Assembly: GCF_938041645.1 (NCBI RefSeq)
Contig: NZ_CALIST010000055.1
Coordinates: 67,107 to 131,106, forward strand
Length of the DNA stretch: 64,000 nucleotides
Source: an uncultured Campylobacter sp.
Lineage (GTDB): Bacteria > Campylobacterota > Campylobacteria > Campylobacterales > Campylobacteraceae
Direction: 5' to 3'
In this document: positions 1 to 9,303 of the stretch, piece by piece
Layout of the letters: each line of letters begins with the position of its first letter
Position numbering within the stretch: position 1 is the first letter of the stretch
The notes under the pieces: generated by a model
What the model was told of the DNA's origin: nothing
Databases searched by the model: none
The model's input: only the letters and a program-made list of their open reading frames with translations
Made by a program: the position numbers and the translations under genes

Positions 1-3
1 CTG

Positions 4-1851
4 ATGCTTGATACCGTTTTTGTGTGGCTTTTAATCGCCCTTTTCGCACCGCTTGCCTCGGCGATCTTCGCAGGTGTTTTCATTCGCGCCAAAGATAAGA
101 TGTTTATTGGCGTAGTCTGCTCGGCGCTGGTGATTTTAAGTACTATCGCGTCGCTTGCTTTGATGGAGCTCGTCTCTGACAACCGCCTAATCAGCGTAAG
201 CTTAGCCGATTTCATAAGCACGGGATTTTTGGACGCAAAATTTAGCTTTCTCATAGATAGCGTCAGTGCGGTGATGATGGTGGTCGTAGGCATCGTATCC
301 AGCGTCGTGCACGTGTATTCGATCTACTATATGTGGGATGATGAAAACTTCGCTAAATTTTTCAGCTTCCTGGGCCTTTTCGTATTTTCGATGCTGGTTT
401 TGGTAACGAGCGATAATTTTTTAGGACTTTTCATCGGTTGGGAGGGGGTCGGACTCTGCTCATGGCTGCTAATAGGCTTTTGGTATGATAGGAGCAATTA
501 CAGCTGGTGCGCCAACGAAGCTTTCATAATGAACCGCATCGCAGATCTTGGGATGCTGCTTGGAATTTTTCTGATCTATTTAAATTTCGGCTCGCTGCGG
601 TACGAGGTGGTGTTTGCGAACGCAGCGAGCTTGGAGCCTGAAATTTTAACTCTGATCGCAGCACTTTTATTTATCGGCGCGATAGGCAAAAGCGCGCAGT
701 TTCCGTTCCATACCTGGCTTGCCGACGCGATGGCGGGTCCGACGCCCGTGTCCGCGCTTATTCACGCAGCGACGATGGTTACGGCGGGCGTTTATCTGGT
801 GATCCGCGCAAACGCAATTTTCGCGCTCGCGCCCGAAGTAAGCGGCTTTATCGTCTGCTTGGGCGCTTTCGTGGCGGTCTTTGCGGCGTCGATGGCGCTG
901 GTTCATAATGATCTTAAAAAGATCATCGCCTACTCCACGCTTTCGCAGCTTGGCTATATGTTCGTAGCCGCGGGGCTCGGGGCGTATTGGATCGCGCTAT
1001 TTCATCTGGCGACGCATGCGTTTTTCAAGGCACTTCTATTTTTGGGCGCGGGCAACGTAATGCACGCGATGAAAGACGATCTAAATATCCAAAATATGGG
1101 CGGATTATATAAGTTTATGCGACCGACGGCGATTTTAATGTGCATAGGCTCGCTCGCGCTTTGCGGATTTTATCCGTTCGCTGGTTTTTTTTCAAAAGAT
1201 AAAATTTTAGAAGCGGTGTGGAGTGCGGACGCATATTTTATCTGGGCGCTGCTGTTTGCGGGCGCTGCGATGACGACGTTTTACAGCGTGCGTCTGATAA
1301 TGCTCGTGTTTTTCGGCAAGCAAAATTTTACCCACCATCCGCACGAGGCGAAAGGCTTTGCCCTCATCGCGATGGGCGTGTTAGCCGTGCCTGCAGTGAT
1401 CGCGGGCTTTTTCGAGCACGATTTTGCTGAGTTCGTGCTTAGCATACTACCGGGCTTTAAAGCTTCGATCCCGCACGGCGTGGAGGTAATTTTGATCGCC
1501 ATAACGCTAGCGATGATAAACGCGGTAGCGATCGGCACGATTTGGACATACGGCAAGGGCAAATTTAGCCAAAATTTAAAGAACTGCAAATTTTATAAAA
1601 TTTTGATCGCTCAGTATTTTATCCCGCAAATTTACGAGCGCGTGATCGTGCGCGGATACGCTAAGCTTAGCGAGATCTGCGCTAAATGCGACGGCGCGAT
1701 CATAGATGCCAGCGTCGATCTGATCGCTCGCGTGGCGGTAAAAAGCGGCGAAGGTGCGGATCGCGTAAGCAATAGCGGAGATTTGAGCGCAAATTTAAGG
1801 TGGATGGTTTTGGGATCTTTCATTTTGCTGATTTTGGCGTTTGCGCTGTGA
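4..1851 (+). CDS. nuoL: NADH-quinone oxidoreductase subunit L
   Basis: Proton-pumping, antiporter-like membrane subunit of respiratory complex I, inner membrane. The 615-residue protein is hydrophobic throughout. It carries the family segment GWEGVGLCSWLLIGFW with the key glutamate near residue 147, the FPFHTWLADAMAGPTPVSALIHAATMV segment (quoted in part: FPFHTWLADAMAGPTPVSAL) near 240, and HAFFKALLF near 340. The length is normal for NuoL. The TGA at bases 2-4, overlapping this ATG by one base, is presumably the stop of nuoK, so the window opens inside a nuo operon. nuoM follows directly. In Campylobacter complex I the input module differs from the NADH type, so the electron donor may be flavodoxin (family knowledge, not visible here). 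Confidence 0.96.
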   Translation: MLDTVFVWLLIALFAPLASAIFAGVFIRAKDKMFIGVVCSALVILSTIASLALMELVSDNRLISVSLADFISTGFLDAKFSFLIDSVSAVMMVVVGIVSSVVHVYSIYYMWDDENFAKFFSFLGLFVFSMLVLVTSDNFLGLFIGWEGVGLCSWLLIGFWYDRSNYSWCANEAFIMNRIADLGMLLGIFLIYLNFGSLRYEVVFANAASLEPEILTLIAALLFIGAIGKSAQFPFHTWLADAMAGPTPVSALIHAATMVTAGVYLVIRANAIFALAPEVSGFIVCLGAFVAVFAASMALVHNDLKKIIAYSTLSQLGYMFVAAGLGAYWIALFHLATHAFFKALLFLGAGNVMHAMKDDLNIQNMGGLYKFMRPTAILMCIGSLALCGFYPFAGFFSKDKILEAVWSADAYFIWALLFAGAAMTTFYSVRLIMLVFFGKQNFTHHPHEAKGFALIAMGVLAVPAVIAGFFEHDFAEFVLSILPGFKASIPHGVEVILIAITLAMINAVAIGTIWTYGKGKFSQNLKNCKFYKILIAQYFIPQIYERVIVRGYAKLSEICAKCDGAIIDASVDLIARVAVKSGEGADRVSNSGDLSANLRWMVLGSFILLILAFAL

Positions 1852-1858
1852 GGTGGGC

Positions 1859-3388
1859 ATGGAATACTTTTTAAGTTTGGTTATATTTTTTCCGGCGGTA
1901 GCTGCGGTTTTGGGCTTTTTGATCGACGAAGCGAGCATTAAGACCTACGCCGTTACGATGAGCTTTATAGAGTTCGTGCTTTCGCTCGTTTTGTGGATAC
2001 TCTACGAGCCGGTGGACGGCATCGCGTTTAGCGTGCTGCACCCTTTCATAAGCGAATACGGCATCAACTACTTCATCGGCGTGGACGGAATTTCGCTGTT
2101 TTTAGTGATCCTAAGCACGCTGGTTACATTTTTAGCGCTGCTTAGCCTAAGCATTAAAGAGCGCGCCAAAAATTTAATCATCTGCATTCTGTTTTTAGAG
2201 ATGACGATGGTGGGCGTTTTCGTGGCGCTGGATGCGATTTTGTTTTACATCTTTTGGGAACTTTCGCTTATTCCGATGCTCTATATCATCGGCGCGTGGG
2301 GCAGCGGCAAGAGAATTTACGCCGCGGTAAAATTTTTCATCTACACCTTTCTAGGCTCCATGTTTCTACTCGTAGGACTCGTAGCGATGAGCTATTTCTA
2401 TCACGAGGCTACGGGCGAGTATAGCTTTAATATCCTAAACTGGCAGAGCCTATCGCTGCCGCTTAGTACGCAAATTCCTCTATTTTTGACATTTTCGGTC
2501 GCTTTTGCGATCAAGACGCCTTGCTTTCCTTTTCATACCTGGCTTCCGTACGCGCACGGGCAGGCCCCTACGATAGGCTCGGTTCTGCTTGCCGCCGTGC
2601 TTCTTAAAATGGGTACCTACGGCTTCGTACGATTTTCGCTGCCGCTATTTCCCGATGCGAGCGTGCATTTTAGCGGGATGATGTGCGCCGTGGCGATCGT
2701 TATGATCATCTATGCAAGCTTCATCGCCTTTGCGCAAAAGGATATCAAACAGGTTATCGCGTATAGCTCGATCGCGCATATGGGCGTCATAATGCTAGGA
2801 ATTTTTTCAATGAGCCGCGAAGGAATGAGCGGCGCGGTATTTTTGATGATAAGCCACGGTATCGTAAGCGGCGGGCTTTTTATGCTTGTAGGCTTTTTAT
2901 ACGACCGCAGGCATACGAAGCTTTTTAGCGAGTTCGGCGGGCTTGCGCGGGTGATGCCGCTTTATGCGTTTTGCTTTTGCGTCGTGCTGCTAGGCTCGAT
3001 AGGACTTCCGCTTACGATCGGCTTTGTGGGAGAATTCCTAAGCCTTGCGGGGATTTTTAAGATCAACTTTAGCTATGCGCTCTTGGGCGGGCTTGGCATC
3101 ATAATGGGCGCGATCTATTCGATGAATCTTTATAAAAAGACCTTTTTCGGCGCGCTCGTGCATGATGAGAATAAAAAGCTAAGCGATTTAAACAGAACCG
3201 AGCTTTGCTCTATCATCCCGATCTGCGTGCTAGTGGTAGTGCTGGGCGTCGCGCCGAATCTGATGTTAAAGAGCATCGAGCCCAGCGTGACGCAAAGCCT
3301 TGAGTTGATGTTTAAAAAAGCCTCTCAGACCGCGACTCGCGCCTATATCGAAAAAGCAAATTTTAAGGTAAGAAGCGATGCAAAATAA
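1859..3388 (+). CDS. nuoM: NADH-quinone oxidoreductase subunit M
   Basis: Second antiporter-like proton channel subunit of complex I. The reading frame is open from a TTG at 1841 inside nuoL, but the ATG at 1859 begins the usual MEYFLSLVIFFP N-terminus and has a GAGGTGGG just upstream, so I use it (509 residues). Family segments seen: GVDGISLFLVILSTLVT, FWELSLIPMLYIIGAWG with the conserved glutamate, and FPFHTWLPYAHGQAPTIGSV followed by LLKMGTYGFVRF. It starts 7 bases after the nuoL stop and overlaps nuoN by 11 bases, which implies translational coupling. Length and motifs are normal. Confidence 0.95.
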   Translation: MEYFLSLVIFFPAVAAVLGFLIDEASIKTYAVTMSFIEFVLSLVLWILYEPVDGIAFSVLHPFISEYGINYFIGVDGISLFLVILSTLVTFLALLSLSIKERAKNLIICILFLEMTMVGVFVALDAILFYIFWELSLIPMLYIIGAWGSGKRIYAAVKFFIYTFLGSMFLLVGLVAMSYFYHEATGEYSFNILNWQSLSLPLSTQIPLFLTFSVAFAIKTPCFPFHTWLPYAHGQAPTIGSVLLAAVLLKMGTYGFVRFSLPLFPDASVHFSGMMCAVAIVMIIYASFIAFAQKDIKQVIAYSSIAHMGVIMLGIFSMSREGMSGAVFLMISHGIVSGGLFMLVGFLYDRRHTKLFSEFGGLARVMPLYAFCFCVVLLGSIGLPLTIGFVGEFLSLAGIFKINFSYALLGGLGIIMGAIYSMNLYKKTFFGALVHDENKKLSDLNRTELCSIIPICVLVVVLGVAPNLMLKSIEPSVTQSLELMFKKASQTATRAYIEKANFKVRSDAK

Positions 3389-5138
3389 TCTTTTAAATTT
3401 AGCCTCGATCGCGCCTATGGCGATGCTCGGAGGATTTGCCCTGCTGATGCTCGCGGTTTCGCTTTTTGCGCGCACGCTATCGTATAAATTTTACGCCGTC
3501 ATCACGATACTGGCGCTAGCTCTGGGCTTCGGGCTTGTTTTCGGATACAACAGCGGCATACGCGGGCTTTTTGACGTGATGCTGGTGGACGGAATCGCGA
3601 CGCTATCGATGCTTATCATGCTCGCAGGCTCGATATTTTTCATCTTTCTATCTTTGGGCGCAAGAAGCGCGCACGAGTACCACACGGCGGAGTTTTTCGT
3701 GCTGTTTTTATTCGTGCTTGTGGGCTATGAGTTTATGGTCGCGAGCGAAAATTTAATGATGATCCTCGTTGGGCTTGAGACGGGCTCGCTGGCGCTTTAT
3801 ACGCTAATCGCGCTTCACAACCGCGCCAGATCGGTCGAAGCGGCGCTAAAATACTTCATAATGGGCGCGCTGGGATCGGGCTTTTTCGCATTCGGCGCGG
3901 CGATGTTTTTTCTATCGACCGGCTCTATGGAAATTTCAAATATCGCGCAGATCGCCAAGAATTCAAATTTACAAACCAACGTCCTGCTTTTCGCCGCCTG
4001 CTCATTTATGATCGTCTCGATAGGTTTTAAGCTCTCGCTGATCCCGTTTCACACCTGGACGCCCGACGTTTACGAGGGCGCGAGCTCCGCTATGGCTGGC
4101 TTTTTGTCCGTCGTGCCCAAGATCGCGGGCTTTGTCGTGGCGATCAGGCTATTTGAAGCGCTGCAAAGCATCGGCGTGCAGTGGCTAAACATCGTGCTCT
4201 ACGCCTTAGCGGTGCTTACGATGAGCCTATCAAACCTCATGGCGCTCGTACAGCGCGACGTCAAACGGATGCTCGCTTTCAGCTCCGTTTCGCACGCAGG
4301 CTTCGTGCTCTGCGCTATCGTGATCGGCTCGACGCAGGCAAACGCGGCGCTTTTTACCTACTGGATACTATATGCCGTGGCGAACCTCGGTGCGTTTGCG
4401 TTCATCTGGTGCGTGCGGCAAAGGCGCGCCCGCTCGTTAAATTTAAAATTTAAAACCCAAAGCATTGCTTTAAATTTAAATGCAAACGGCGAGGAGGGGA
4501 ATTTTATCTCAAACGCAAAGCTCTCTTTTTCGCAAAATCACGAGCTAGGTTCTACCGGCGAGTTAAATTTGAGCGCGAACGGACAAAATTTAGCTTGCGG
4601 CGAGCGGAGCTTTAAAGCAAGCGAGCAAAATTTTAAAGCGAGCGAGCTCAGCGCGGAAGCGATCCCTTTCGGTACTGAAACTTGCGAGCCCGGCGCTAAA
4701 ATTTGCGAGCAAAGCTCCAATTTCGCGGCTCGCTTCGAGCATCCGTTTGAGAAATTTGACGGGCTGATCCGCACCCATCCGCTCTTTGCGCTATGCGCAG
4801 CGATTTTTATGCTCTCGCTTGCGGGCATTCCGCCGTTTAGCGTGTTTTGGGGCAAGATGTATCTACTAAGCGCGGCGGTCAATTCGGGCTACTTTGCCCT
4901 CGCCGTCATCATGGCGGTAAATAGCGCGCTCGCGCTGTACTACTACCTGCGCCTCATCGTGCGTATGTTTTTGCACGAGCCGCGAGAGGACGCGGAGCTT
5001 GACGGCTCGCTGGGAGCGGTCTCGGTGCAGATAAAATTTGCCGTCGTGCTAGCTAGCGTGGCGTGCGTGTTGGCGCCGTTTTTGGTGAAATTCCTAACCG
5101 GCGCGGTAAATAATTTCGTCTTTTTAAGCGGGTATTAA
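3378..5138 (+). CDS. nuoN: NADH-quinone oxidoreductase subunit N with a ~100-residue low-complexity insert
   Basis: Third antiporter-like subunit of complex I and last gene of the operon; its ATG lies inside the end of nuoM. LSLIPFHTWTPDVYEGASS and KIAGFVVAIRLFEAL identify it, and the C-terminal part has the usual MLSLAGIPPFSVFWGKMYL. At 586 residues it is about 100 longer than a typical NuoN. The excess is residues ~354-454 (bases ~4438-4740), a hydrophilic stretch rich in Asn, Ser, Glu and Lys placed between two membrane helices. The DNA there contains repeated AAATTT/AAAATTT words, as in the intergenic regions. The frame stays open and the flanking conserved segments join smoothly, so the protein is probably functional with an enlarged loop. 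Confidence 0.93.
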   Translation: MQNNLLNLASIAPMAMLGGFALLMLAVSLFARTLSYKFYAVITILALALGFGLVFGYNSGIRGLFDVMLVDGIATLSMLIMLAGSIFFIFLSLGARSAHEYHTAEFFVLFLFVLVGYEFMVASENLMMILVGLETGSLALYTLIALHNRARSVEAALKYFIMGALGSGFFAFGAAMFFLSTGSMEISNIAQIAKNSNLQTNVLLFAACSFMIVSIGFKLSLIPFHTWTPDVYEGASSAMAGFLSVVPKIAGFVVAIRLFEALQSIGVQWLNIVLYALAVLTMSLSNLMALVQRDVKRMLAFSSVSHAGFVLCAIVIGSTQANAALFTYWILYAVANLGAFAFIWCVRQRRARSLNLKFKTQSIALNLNANGEEGNFISNAKLSFSQNHELGSTGELNLSANGQNLACGERSFKASEQNFKASELSAEAIPFGTETCEPGAKICEQSSNFAARFEHPFEKFDGLIRTHPLFALCAAIFMLSLAGIPPFSVFWGKMYLLSAAVNSGYFALAVIMAVNSALALYYYLRLIVRMFLHEPREDAELDGSLGAVSVQIKFAVVLASVACVLAPFLVKFLTGAVNNFVFLSGY

Positions 5139-5162
5139 GAGTTATTTTTTTAAGCGAATGAG

Positions 5163-6968
5163 ATGAAGAATTCCAAAGAGTGGTTAGATGATTTAAAATC
5201 AAGAGGGTTCATAGGCAAAGATGTAGAGCTTGCCAATATCGCGGAACATATTGACAAGGAAAACGGAAAGTATATTATTAAAAATTTCTATGGTCCTCGC
5301 GCAATAGATCGCGTATTGAATTTAACTAAGATTATTTGCGAGCTTGAAGTAGAATTTAGAGATTGTGATTTTTATAGTCTAAGCATATCAGGAGTTATAG
5401 AACAAAAAATAAGTTTTATCGGTTGTAAATTTAGCGAAGCGGTCTCATTTGAAAATTCTAAATTTAAAAAATGCGTTTCGTTTGAGAAATCCGAATTTAA
5501 TAGTATCGTTAACTTCTCAAATTGCATATTTGAAAAATCGGTAAATTTCGATAATCCTGACGAGAAAGAATATTCAAAACTAATAAACTTTTCTAATGTT
5601 ATATTTCAAGACAACGCTTATTTTAATAATATCATATTTAATAATCGTGCGGACTTCCATGGGGCTATATTTAAAAAAATAGTATCTTTCTATGGCGCAC
5701 GATTTAAAGACTTTGTAAATTTTTCCGCCACTATATTTGAGGGAGATTTAAATTTAGTAAATTCTAGACTGGACTTTGAATATGAAGATTTGAAGCAAGC
5801 TATAACCAAAGCTGCAGAAAATAGCTCAATTAAAGAGGTGGCGAATGATTTCCGCGATAGTTTTAGGACTTTAAAAAATATCGTAACTAAAACAGGGAAT
5901 CATCTTGATGCTATAAGGTATCGTGTTTCTGAATTGTATTGTAAGGAGATAGAGCTAGAGGACGATCTTAAAGATAAAGAATCTAAAGATCCGGCAAGAA
6001 AGAATATTAAAAATTTTATAGATTTAATGCTATTAAAACTTTATCGCGTTACGAGTGACCATCATTCAAATCTCGTAAAAATCGTAAATATTGCCGTCAC
6101 CATCGTAGTGCTTTATGGAGTCTTAAATTGGTTTTTCCCTCGTTTGTATGTATGTTTGGAAAAAGGAGAGTATGTCTTACAAAATTGGTTGTTTTTATCT
6201 GTTTTTATTTTTATAGTAGTTGTGTTTATAATTTGGATTATAAGGGCGGTCGCTCAAAGGTGGAAAAATCTCGTAATTGTCCTAATACTTCCAATTTTCC
6301 TTATTGCTATGCTTCAACCTATGTCCAAATCTTTTTTACACTATTCATTTGTGTCAGAATTAAATGATATCCTTAATACCATAGGTGTATTTATTCTTAT
6401 ATTTTTGTTCCTTATTTGCGGATATACCTATATCTCTGAAAAGATGGGATATATAATTTCTTACGTTTTTTATATTTTTCTCTATGTTTGCTTTATAGTG
6501 TTTTTATTAGTTAGGCCCGAACTTTTTAATCCATTTAGCGGGATATTTCAAAGCACAAAAATAGAGCCCGATAAATTTAGAAGTTATGTATTAGAAAACA
6601 ATGAAAGTGCACCAAAGGAAATTTTAGATTTAATAGAGACCAATAGCAACAAAAATATGGATTATAATATCAAATTAATTTCCGATCATCGTCTTAAAAT
6701 TTTAAAGAAAATAGATAGTATAAATGGTCAGTCAAAGCCCAAAGAAAGATCAAATGTATTCAGTTATTTTTGCCTTTCTGCATATTTAGAAGAATCTAAA
6801 AATGATAAAAAATATGTGCAAATTTATAACATTCTTTTGGATGACGAAATTTCGGAAATATCTAGAAAAATATCAAAAGCGGGTTATTTGGTTTATACTT
6901 TTATTATGCTTTTGATTATTTACTCTCTTACAAAAACGGCGCGTCGCAACTCCATCGTACCTAGTTAA
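5163..6968 (+). CDS. pentapeptide-repeat membrane protein, function unknown
   Basis: 601 residues. Residues ~60-195 form pentapeptide-type repeats with a recurring aromatic centre (phrases such as CDFYSL, SFIGCKF, SFENSKF, NFSNCIF, DFHGAIF, SFYGARF), expected to fold as a right-handed beta helix. Residues ~200-300 are charged and probably helical. Five hydrophobic segments follow (about 305-325, 340-362, 370-388, 405-422, 430-452), then a soluble loop and a last membrane helix near 575-592. The gene is far more AT-rich than its neighbours and lacks the AAATTT repeats typical of local spacers, suggesting recent acquisition. No clear ribosome binding site is visible before ATG 5163. Function is not known; related domain arrangements occur in uncharacterised bacterial membrane proteins. 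Confidence 0.75.
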   Translation: MKNSKEWLDDLKSRGFIGKDVELANIAEHIDKENGKYIIKNFYGPRAIDRVLNLTKIICELEVEFRDCDFYSLSISGVIEQKISFIGCKFSEAVSFENSKFKKCVSFEKSEFNSIVNFSNCIFEKSVNFDNPDEKEYSKLINFSNVIFQDNAYFNNIIFNNRADFHGAIFKKIVSFYGARFKDFVNFSATIFEGDLNLVNSRLDFEYEDLKQAITKAAENSSIKEVANDFRDSFRTLKNIVTKTGNHLDAIRYRVSELYCKEIELEDDLKDKESKDPARKNIKNFIDLMLLKLYRVTSDHHSNLVKIVNIAVTIVVLYGVLNWFFPRLYVCLEKGEYVLQNWLFLSVFIFIVVVFIIWIIRAVAQRWKNLVIVLILPIFLIAMLQPMSKSFLHYSFVSELNDILNTIGVFILIFLFLICGYTYISEKMGYIISYVFYIFLYVCFIVFLLVRPELFNPFSGIFQSTKIEPDKFRSYVLENNESAPKEILDLIETNSNKNMDYNIKLISDHRLKILKKIDSINGQSKPKERSNVFSYFCLSAYLEESKNDKKYVQIYNILLDDEISEISRKISKAGYLVYTFIMLLIIYSLTKTARRNSIVPS

Positions 6969-6982
6969 ACAGCATAGATCTT

Positions 6983-7888
6983 TTAAATCTCGCGGCGAAG
7001 AAATTTTAAAATTTCACGCTCCAGCTCTTGTGGCGGCGCTGAAATTTTATCCGCGAACTGCGAGCGGTTAAAGGTGCGTTGGCGCTTTGCAAGCTGTACC
7101 GTGTGCAGGCTTACGAGCTGCTCGCACTGCGCCCGTGAGATCTGCCCGCGCAAAAGCTGCCCGCATTCCTTTAGCCCGATGCAGCCCAGCGCCCTACACT
7201 CCGTGCCGTAGCGGGCGAATAAGAACTCCGCTTCCTCTAAAAGCCCGCGCTCAAACATCGCCTTCGTGCGTGCTTCGATGCGTCCTGCAAGCCACTGCTT
7301 GGGCGCGTCGATCTCAAAAATTTTAATATCCGAAATGACGGGCGCGGCGGTGTTTTCGCGCAGAAATTTACTCGGCGCCCCGCCGCAAAATTTATAGATG
7401 CTTAGCCATTTTTTTAAACGAAAGCTGTCTGCCGCGCTAAGCTTTGCGGCAAATTCCGGATCGATCTGCTGCGCTAGAGCGTAAATTTCATCGTTTGAAA
7501 TTTCGCTTTTAAAATCGGGAACCTTCGGCGCCAGCCCGCTTAGCATCGCTTTTAGATAAAATCCGCTGCCCCCAGTGATTATCAAAGGCGCTCCGCTACG
7601 CTCTGCAAAAGCCCGCGCGGCGGCGTATTCTTTGATAAACTCGCCGACGCTGAAGTACTCGTTTGGGTAGATTAAATTTACGCCGAAGTGCCTGATCTCG
7701 CGCAGCTGCTCCTCGCTTGGCTTGGCGCTTGCGATGTCGATCTGCCGATAAATGCAGAGCGAATCCAGGCTCAAAATCACGGCGCCGGTCTCGCGCGCGA
7801 TACTTAGTGCAAGATCGCTTTTGCCGCTTGCGGTGGTGCCGATGATCGCGATCTGCGGGCTTGCGTGTGAGTTTTGATTTTGGTTCAA
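6983..7888 (-). CDS. miaA: tRNA dimethylallyltransferase
   Basis: Transfers a dimethylallyl group to A37 of tRNAs reading UNN codons. The N-terminal P-loop [15 protein letters not shown] and the following [21 protein letters not shown] match the MiaA nucleotide and tRNA binding segments; [14 protein letters not shown] is also typical. The frame is open up to a TTG at 7918, but a TATAAT-like -10 (minus strand, 7919-7924) abuts that codon. An AAAGGA sits at the right distance before the TTG at 7888, so I choose 7888 (301 residues). It converges with the pentapeptide gene and is divergent from the prenyltransferase gene. The last codons contain the palindromic word at 7000-7015. Confidence 0.93.
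   Translation of the reverse strand: MNQNQNSHASPQIAIIGTTASGKSDLALSIARETGAVILSLDSLCIYRQIDIASAKPSEEQLREIRHFGVNLIYPNEYFSVGEFIKEYAAARAFAERSGAPLIITGGSGFYLKAMLSGLAPKVPDFKSEISNDEIYALAQQIDPEFAAKLSAADSFRLKKWLSIYKFCGGAPSKFLRENTAAPVISDIKIFEIDAPKQWLAGRIEARTKAMFERGLLEEAEFLFARYGTECRALGCIGLKECGQLLRGQISRAQCEQLVSLHTVQLAKRQRTFNRSQFADKISAPPQELEREILKFLRREI
7000..7015. repeat. 16-bp perfect AT palindrome
   Basis: Perfect palindrome GAAATTTTAAAATTTC, here lying inside the 3' end of miaA. The same core occurs within longer perfect palindromes at 30391-30410, 37734-37755 and 52148-52165. Confidence 0.8.
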
Positions 7889-7918
7889 GGCATTTCCTTT
7901 CGTAAATTTTTCGTTCAA

Positions 7919-7924
7919 ATTATA
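7919..7924 (-). promoter_or_regulatory. -10 box for miaA
   Basis: TATAAT read on the minus strand, 30 bases before the preferred TTG start of miaA. It supports the downstream start choice. No -35 box is evident, as is usual in Campylobacter sigma-70 promoters. Confidence 0.5.
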
Positions 7925-7956
7925 TCAAATTTAGAGCTATTCTTACTTTTTTTTGA

Positions 7957-7962
7957 TACAAT
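7957..7962 (+). promoter_or_regulatory. -10 box for the prenyltransferase gene
   Basis: TACAAT preceded by a T-rich run, 22 bases before ATG 7985. T-tracts upstream of the -10 are typical of Campylobacter promoters. Confidence 0.45.
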
Positions 7963-7984
7963 GGTGCCCAAAATAAGGGGCAAA

Positions 7985-8854
7985 ATGGCTAAATTTAAAG
8001 AAATTTTATCCGATATCAACGAATTAATAGTTTTTAAACACTCGGTTTTCGCGCTACCGTTTATCTTTACGGCGATGATTACCGCGAGCAAACTGCAAAG
8101 CGGCTCGGTATGGTTCGGCTGGAAATTGCTTTTTTTGGGGATTTTATGCGCGGTGAGCGCGAGAAGCTTTGCAATGGCGCTAAATCGCTACTTGGACGAA
8201 GATATCGACCGCGCCAATCCGCGTTGTGCTTCGCGCCCTAGCGTGGACGGACGGATCGGACGCGGGAATTTACTGTTTTTCATCATCGCAAATGCAGTGG
8301 TTTTCATAGCGGTTTCGGCGCTTATAAATCCTTTGGCGCTTAAGCTTTCGGTGCTGATTTTAGCGGCATTGGGCGGGTATTCATATTTTAAACGCTTTAG
8401 CGAAACCGCGCATTTAATGCTCGGCTTTTGCTTAGGGCTTGCGCCGATTGCGGGAGCGATCGCCGTTAGCGGCGTAATTCCGCTATGGTCGGTGCTGCTA
8501 TGCTTTGGAGTAGTATTTTGGGTAGGCGGCTTTGACGTGCTGTATTCGCTTCAAGATATGGAATTTGACCGCACGGCTGGGCTTTACAGCATCCCCGCGC
8601 TTTACGGCAAGGAAGCTTCGATGTTTATCTCCAAAATTTTTCACGCCGTGGCGGTGCTTTTTTGGCTGCTGTTTTGCGCAGCGGCAAATTTAGGCTTTTT
8701 TGCCTATCTGGGCGTGGCTGCGTGCGCGGCGATCCTGTACTTCGAGCATAGGATCGTGCAGAAAGATTTTAGCAAGATTGATCGCGCGTTTTTCACGCTC
8801 AATGGCTACTTGGGCGTCGCCTTTTTTGCTTTTGTTTTTGTAAATTTATTTTAA
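7985..8854 (+). CDS. mqnP: UbiA-family prenyltransferase, probably of menaquinone synthesis (MqnP-like)
   Basis: Membrane prenyltransferase attaching the polyprenyl tail to an aromatic quinone precursor. I chose ATG 7985, with AAGGGG seven bases upstream and a -10 box at 7957, over longer open frame reaching into miaA; this gives 289 residues. The first aspartate-rich motif is NRYLDEDIDRANPR, the second lies in YSLQDMEFDRTAGLYSIP, and there are about eight hydrophobic helices. In Campylobacter, which uses the futalosine menaquinone pathway, the UbiA homologue is generally assigned to MqnP. That specific assignment is inference from lineage; the UbiA family call is secure. Confidence 0.85.
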   Translation: MAKFKEILSDINELIVFKHSVFALPFIFTAMITASKLQSGSVWFGWKLLFLGILCAVSARSFAMALNRYLDEDIDRANPRCASRPSVDGRIGRGNLLFFIIANAVVFIAVSALINPLALKLSVLILAALGGYSYFKRFSETAHLMLGFCLGLAPIAGAIAVSGVIPLWSVLLCFGVVFWVGGFDVLYSLQDMEFDRTAGLYSIPALYGKEASMFISKIFHAVAVLFWLLFCAAANLGFFAYLGVAACAAILYFEHRIVQKDFSKIDRAFFTLNGYLGVAFFAFVFVNLF

Positions 8855-8863
8855 GGAACCCCT

Positions 8864-9223
8864 ATGGATCTTAACACTATCATCATTTTAGGACTTTGCG
8901 TCGTTATATTTTTGATGTTTTTCGTCATATATTTTAAGGATAAGCAAGCGGATAAAAAATTCGAGCGCTTCGATCAGGTGTTGACCGATGCTATGCAGGA
9001 AAATTATCTGCTTAAAAAGAAGGTCGAGGAGTTAAAAGAGATGATCGATTCGGGCGGCAAAGTCGCTCCTAATATCGATATAAACGCGATTGCCGACGTA
9101 ATCGACGAGACGATAGAGCAGAGACTAGATGTAGTGCCTACGATGATCGACGAGCGGGTAGAAAAGCAGATCAGACCGCTACTAGATCAGCTTAAAGAGC
9201 TCATCGGCTCGGTAAGAAAATAG
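8864..9223 (+). CDS. small membrane-anchored coiled-coil protein, unknown function
   Basis: 119 residues. Residues ~5-25 form one hydrophobic helix (IIILGLCVVIFLMFFVIYF). The rest is highly charged and predicted helical, with a heptad-like stretch around MQENYLLKKKVEELKEMI, so it is probably a single-pass protein with a cytoplasmic coiled coil. AAGGAA precedes ATG 8864, and it starts nine bases after the prenyltransferase stop, so the two are likely cotranscribed. I do not recognise a named family. Codon use is like its neighbours. Confidence 0.75.
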   Translation: MDLNTIIILGLCVVIFLMFFVIYFKDKQADKKFERFDQVLTDAMQENYLLKKKVEELKEMIDSGGKVAPNIDINAIADVIDETIEQRLDVVPTMIDERVEKQIRPLLDQLKELIGSVRK

Positions 9224-9270
9224 CCAGAGCAATATAAAAATAAAATTTTGCAAAATCGCTTTGTTTTTTA

Positions 9271-9276
9271 TATAAT
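9271..9276 (+). promoter_or_regulatory. -10 box for moaA-queE-queD
   Basis: Perfect TATAAT after a TTGTTTTTTA run, 28 bases before the moaA ATG. It is the likely start of the moaA-queE-queD-lipoprotein unit. Confidence 0.65.
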
Positions 9277-9303
9277 CGCCGCAAATTGATATTAAGGCAA
9301 AAT

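Noticed and set aside
6128..6367. 79-codon frame inside the pentapeptide-repeat gene
   Set aside because: A shifted-frame shadow of the membrane region, without start signals.
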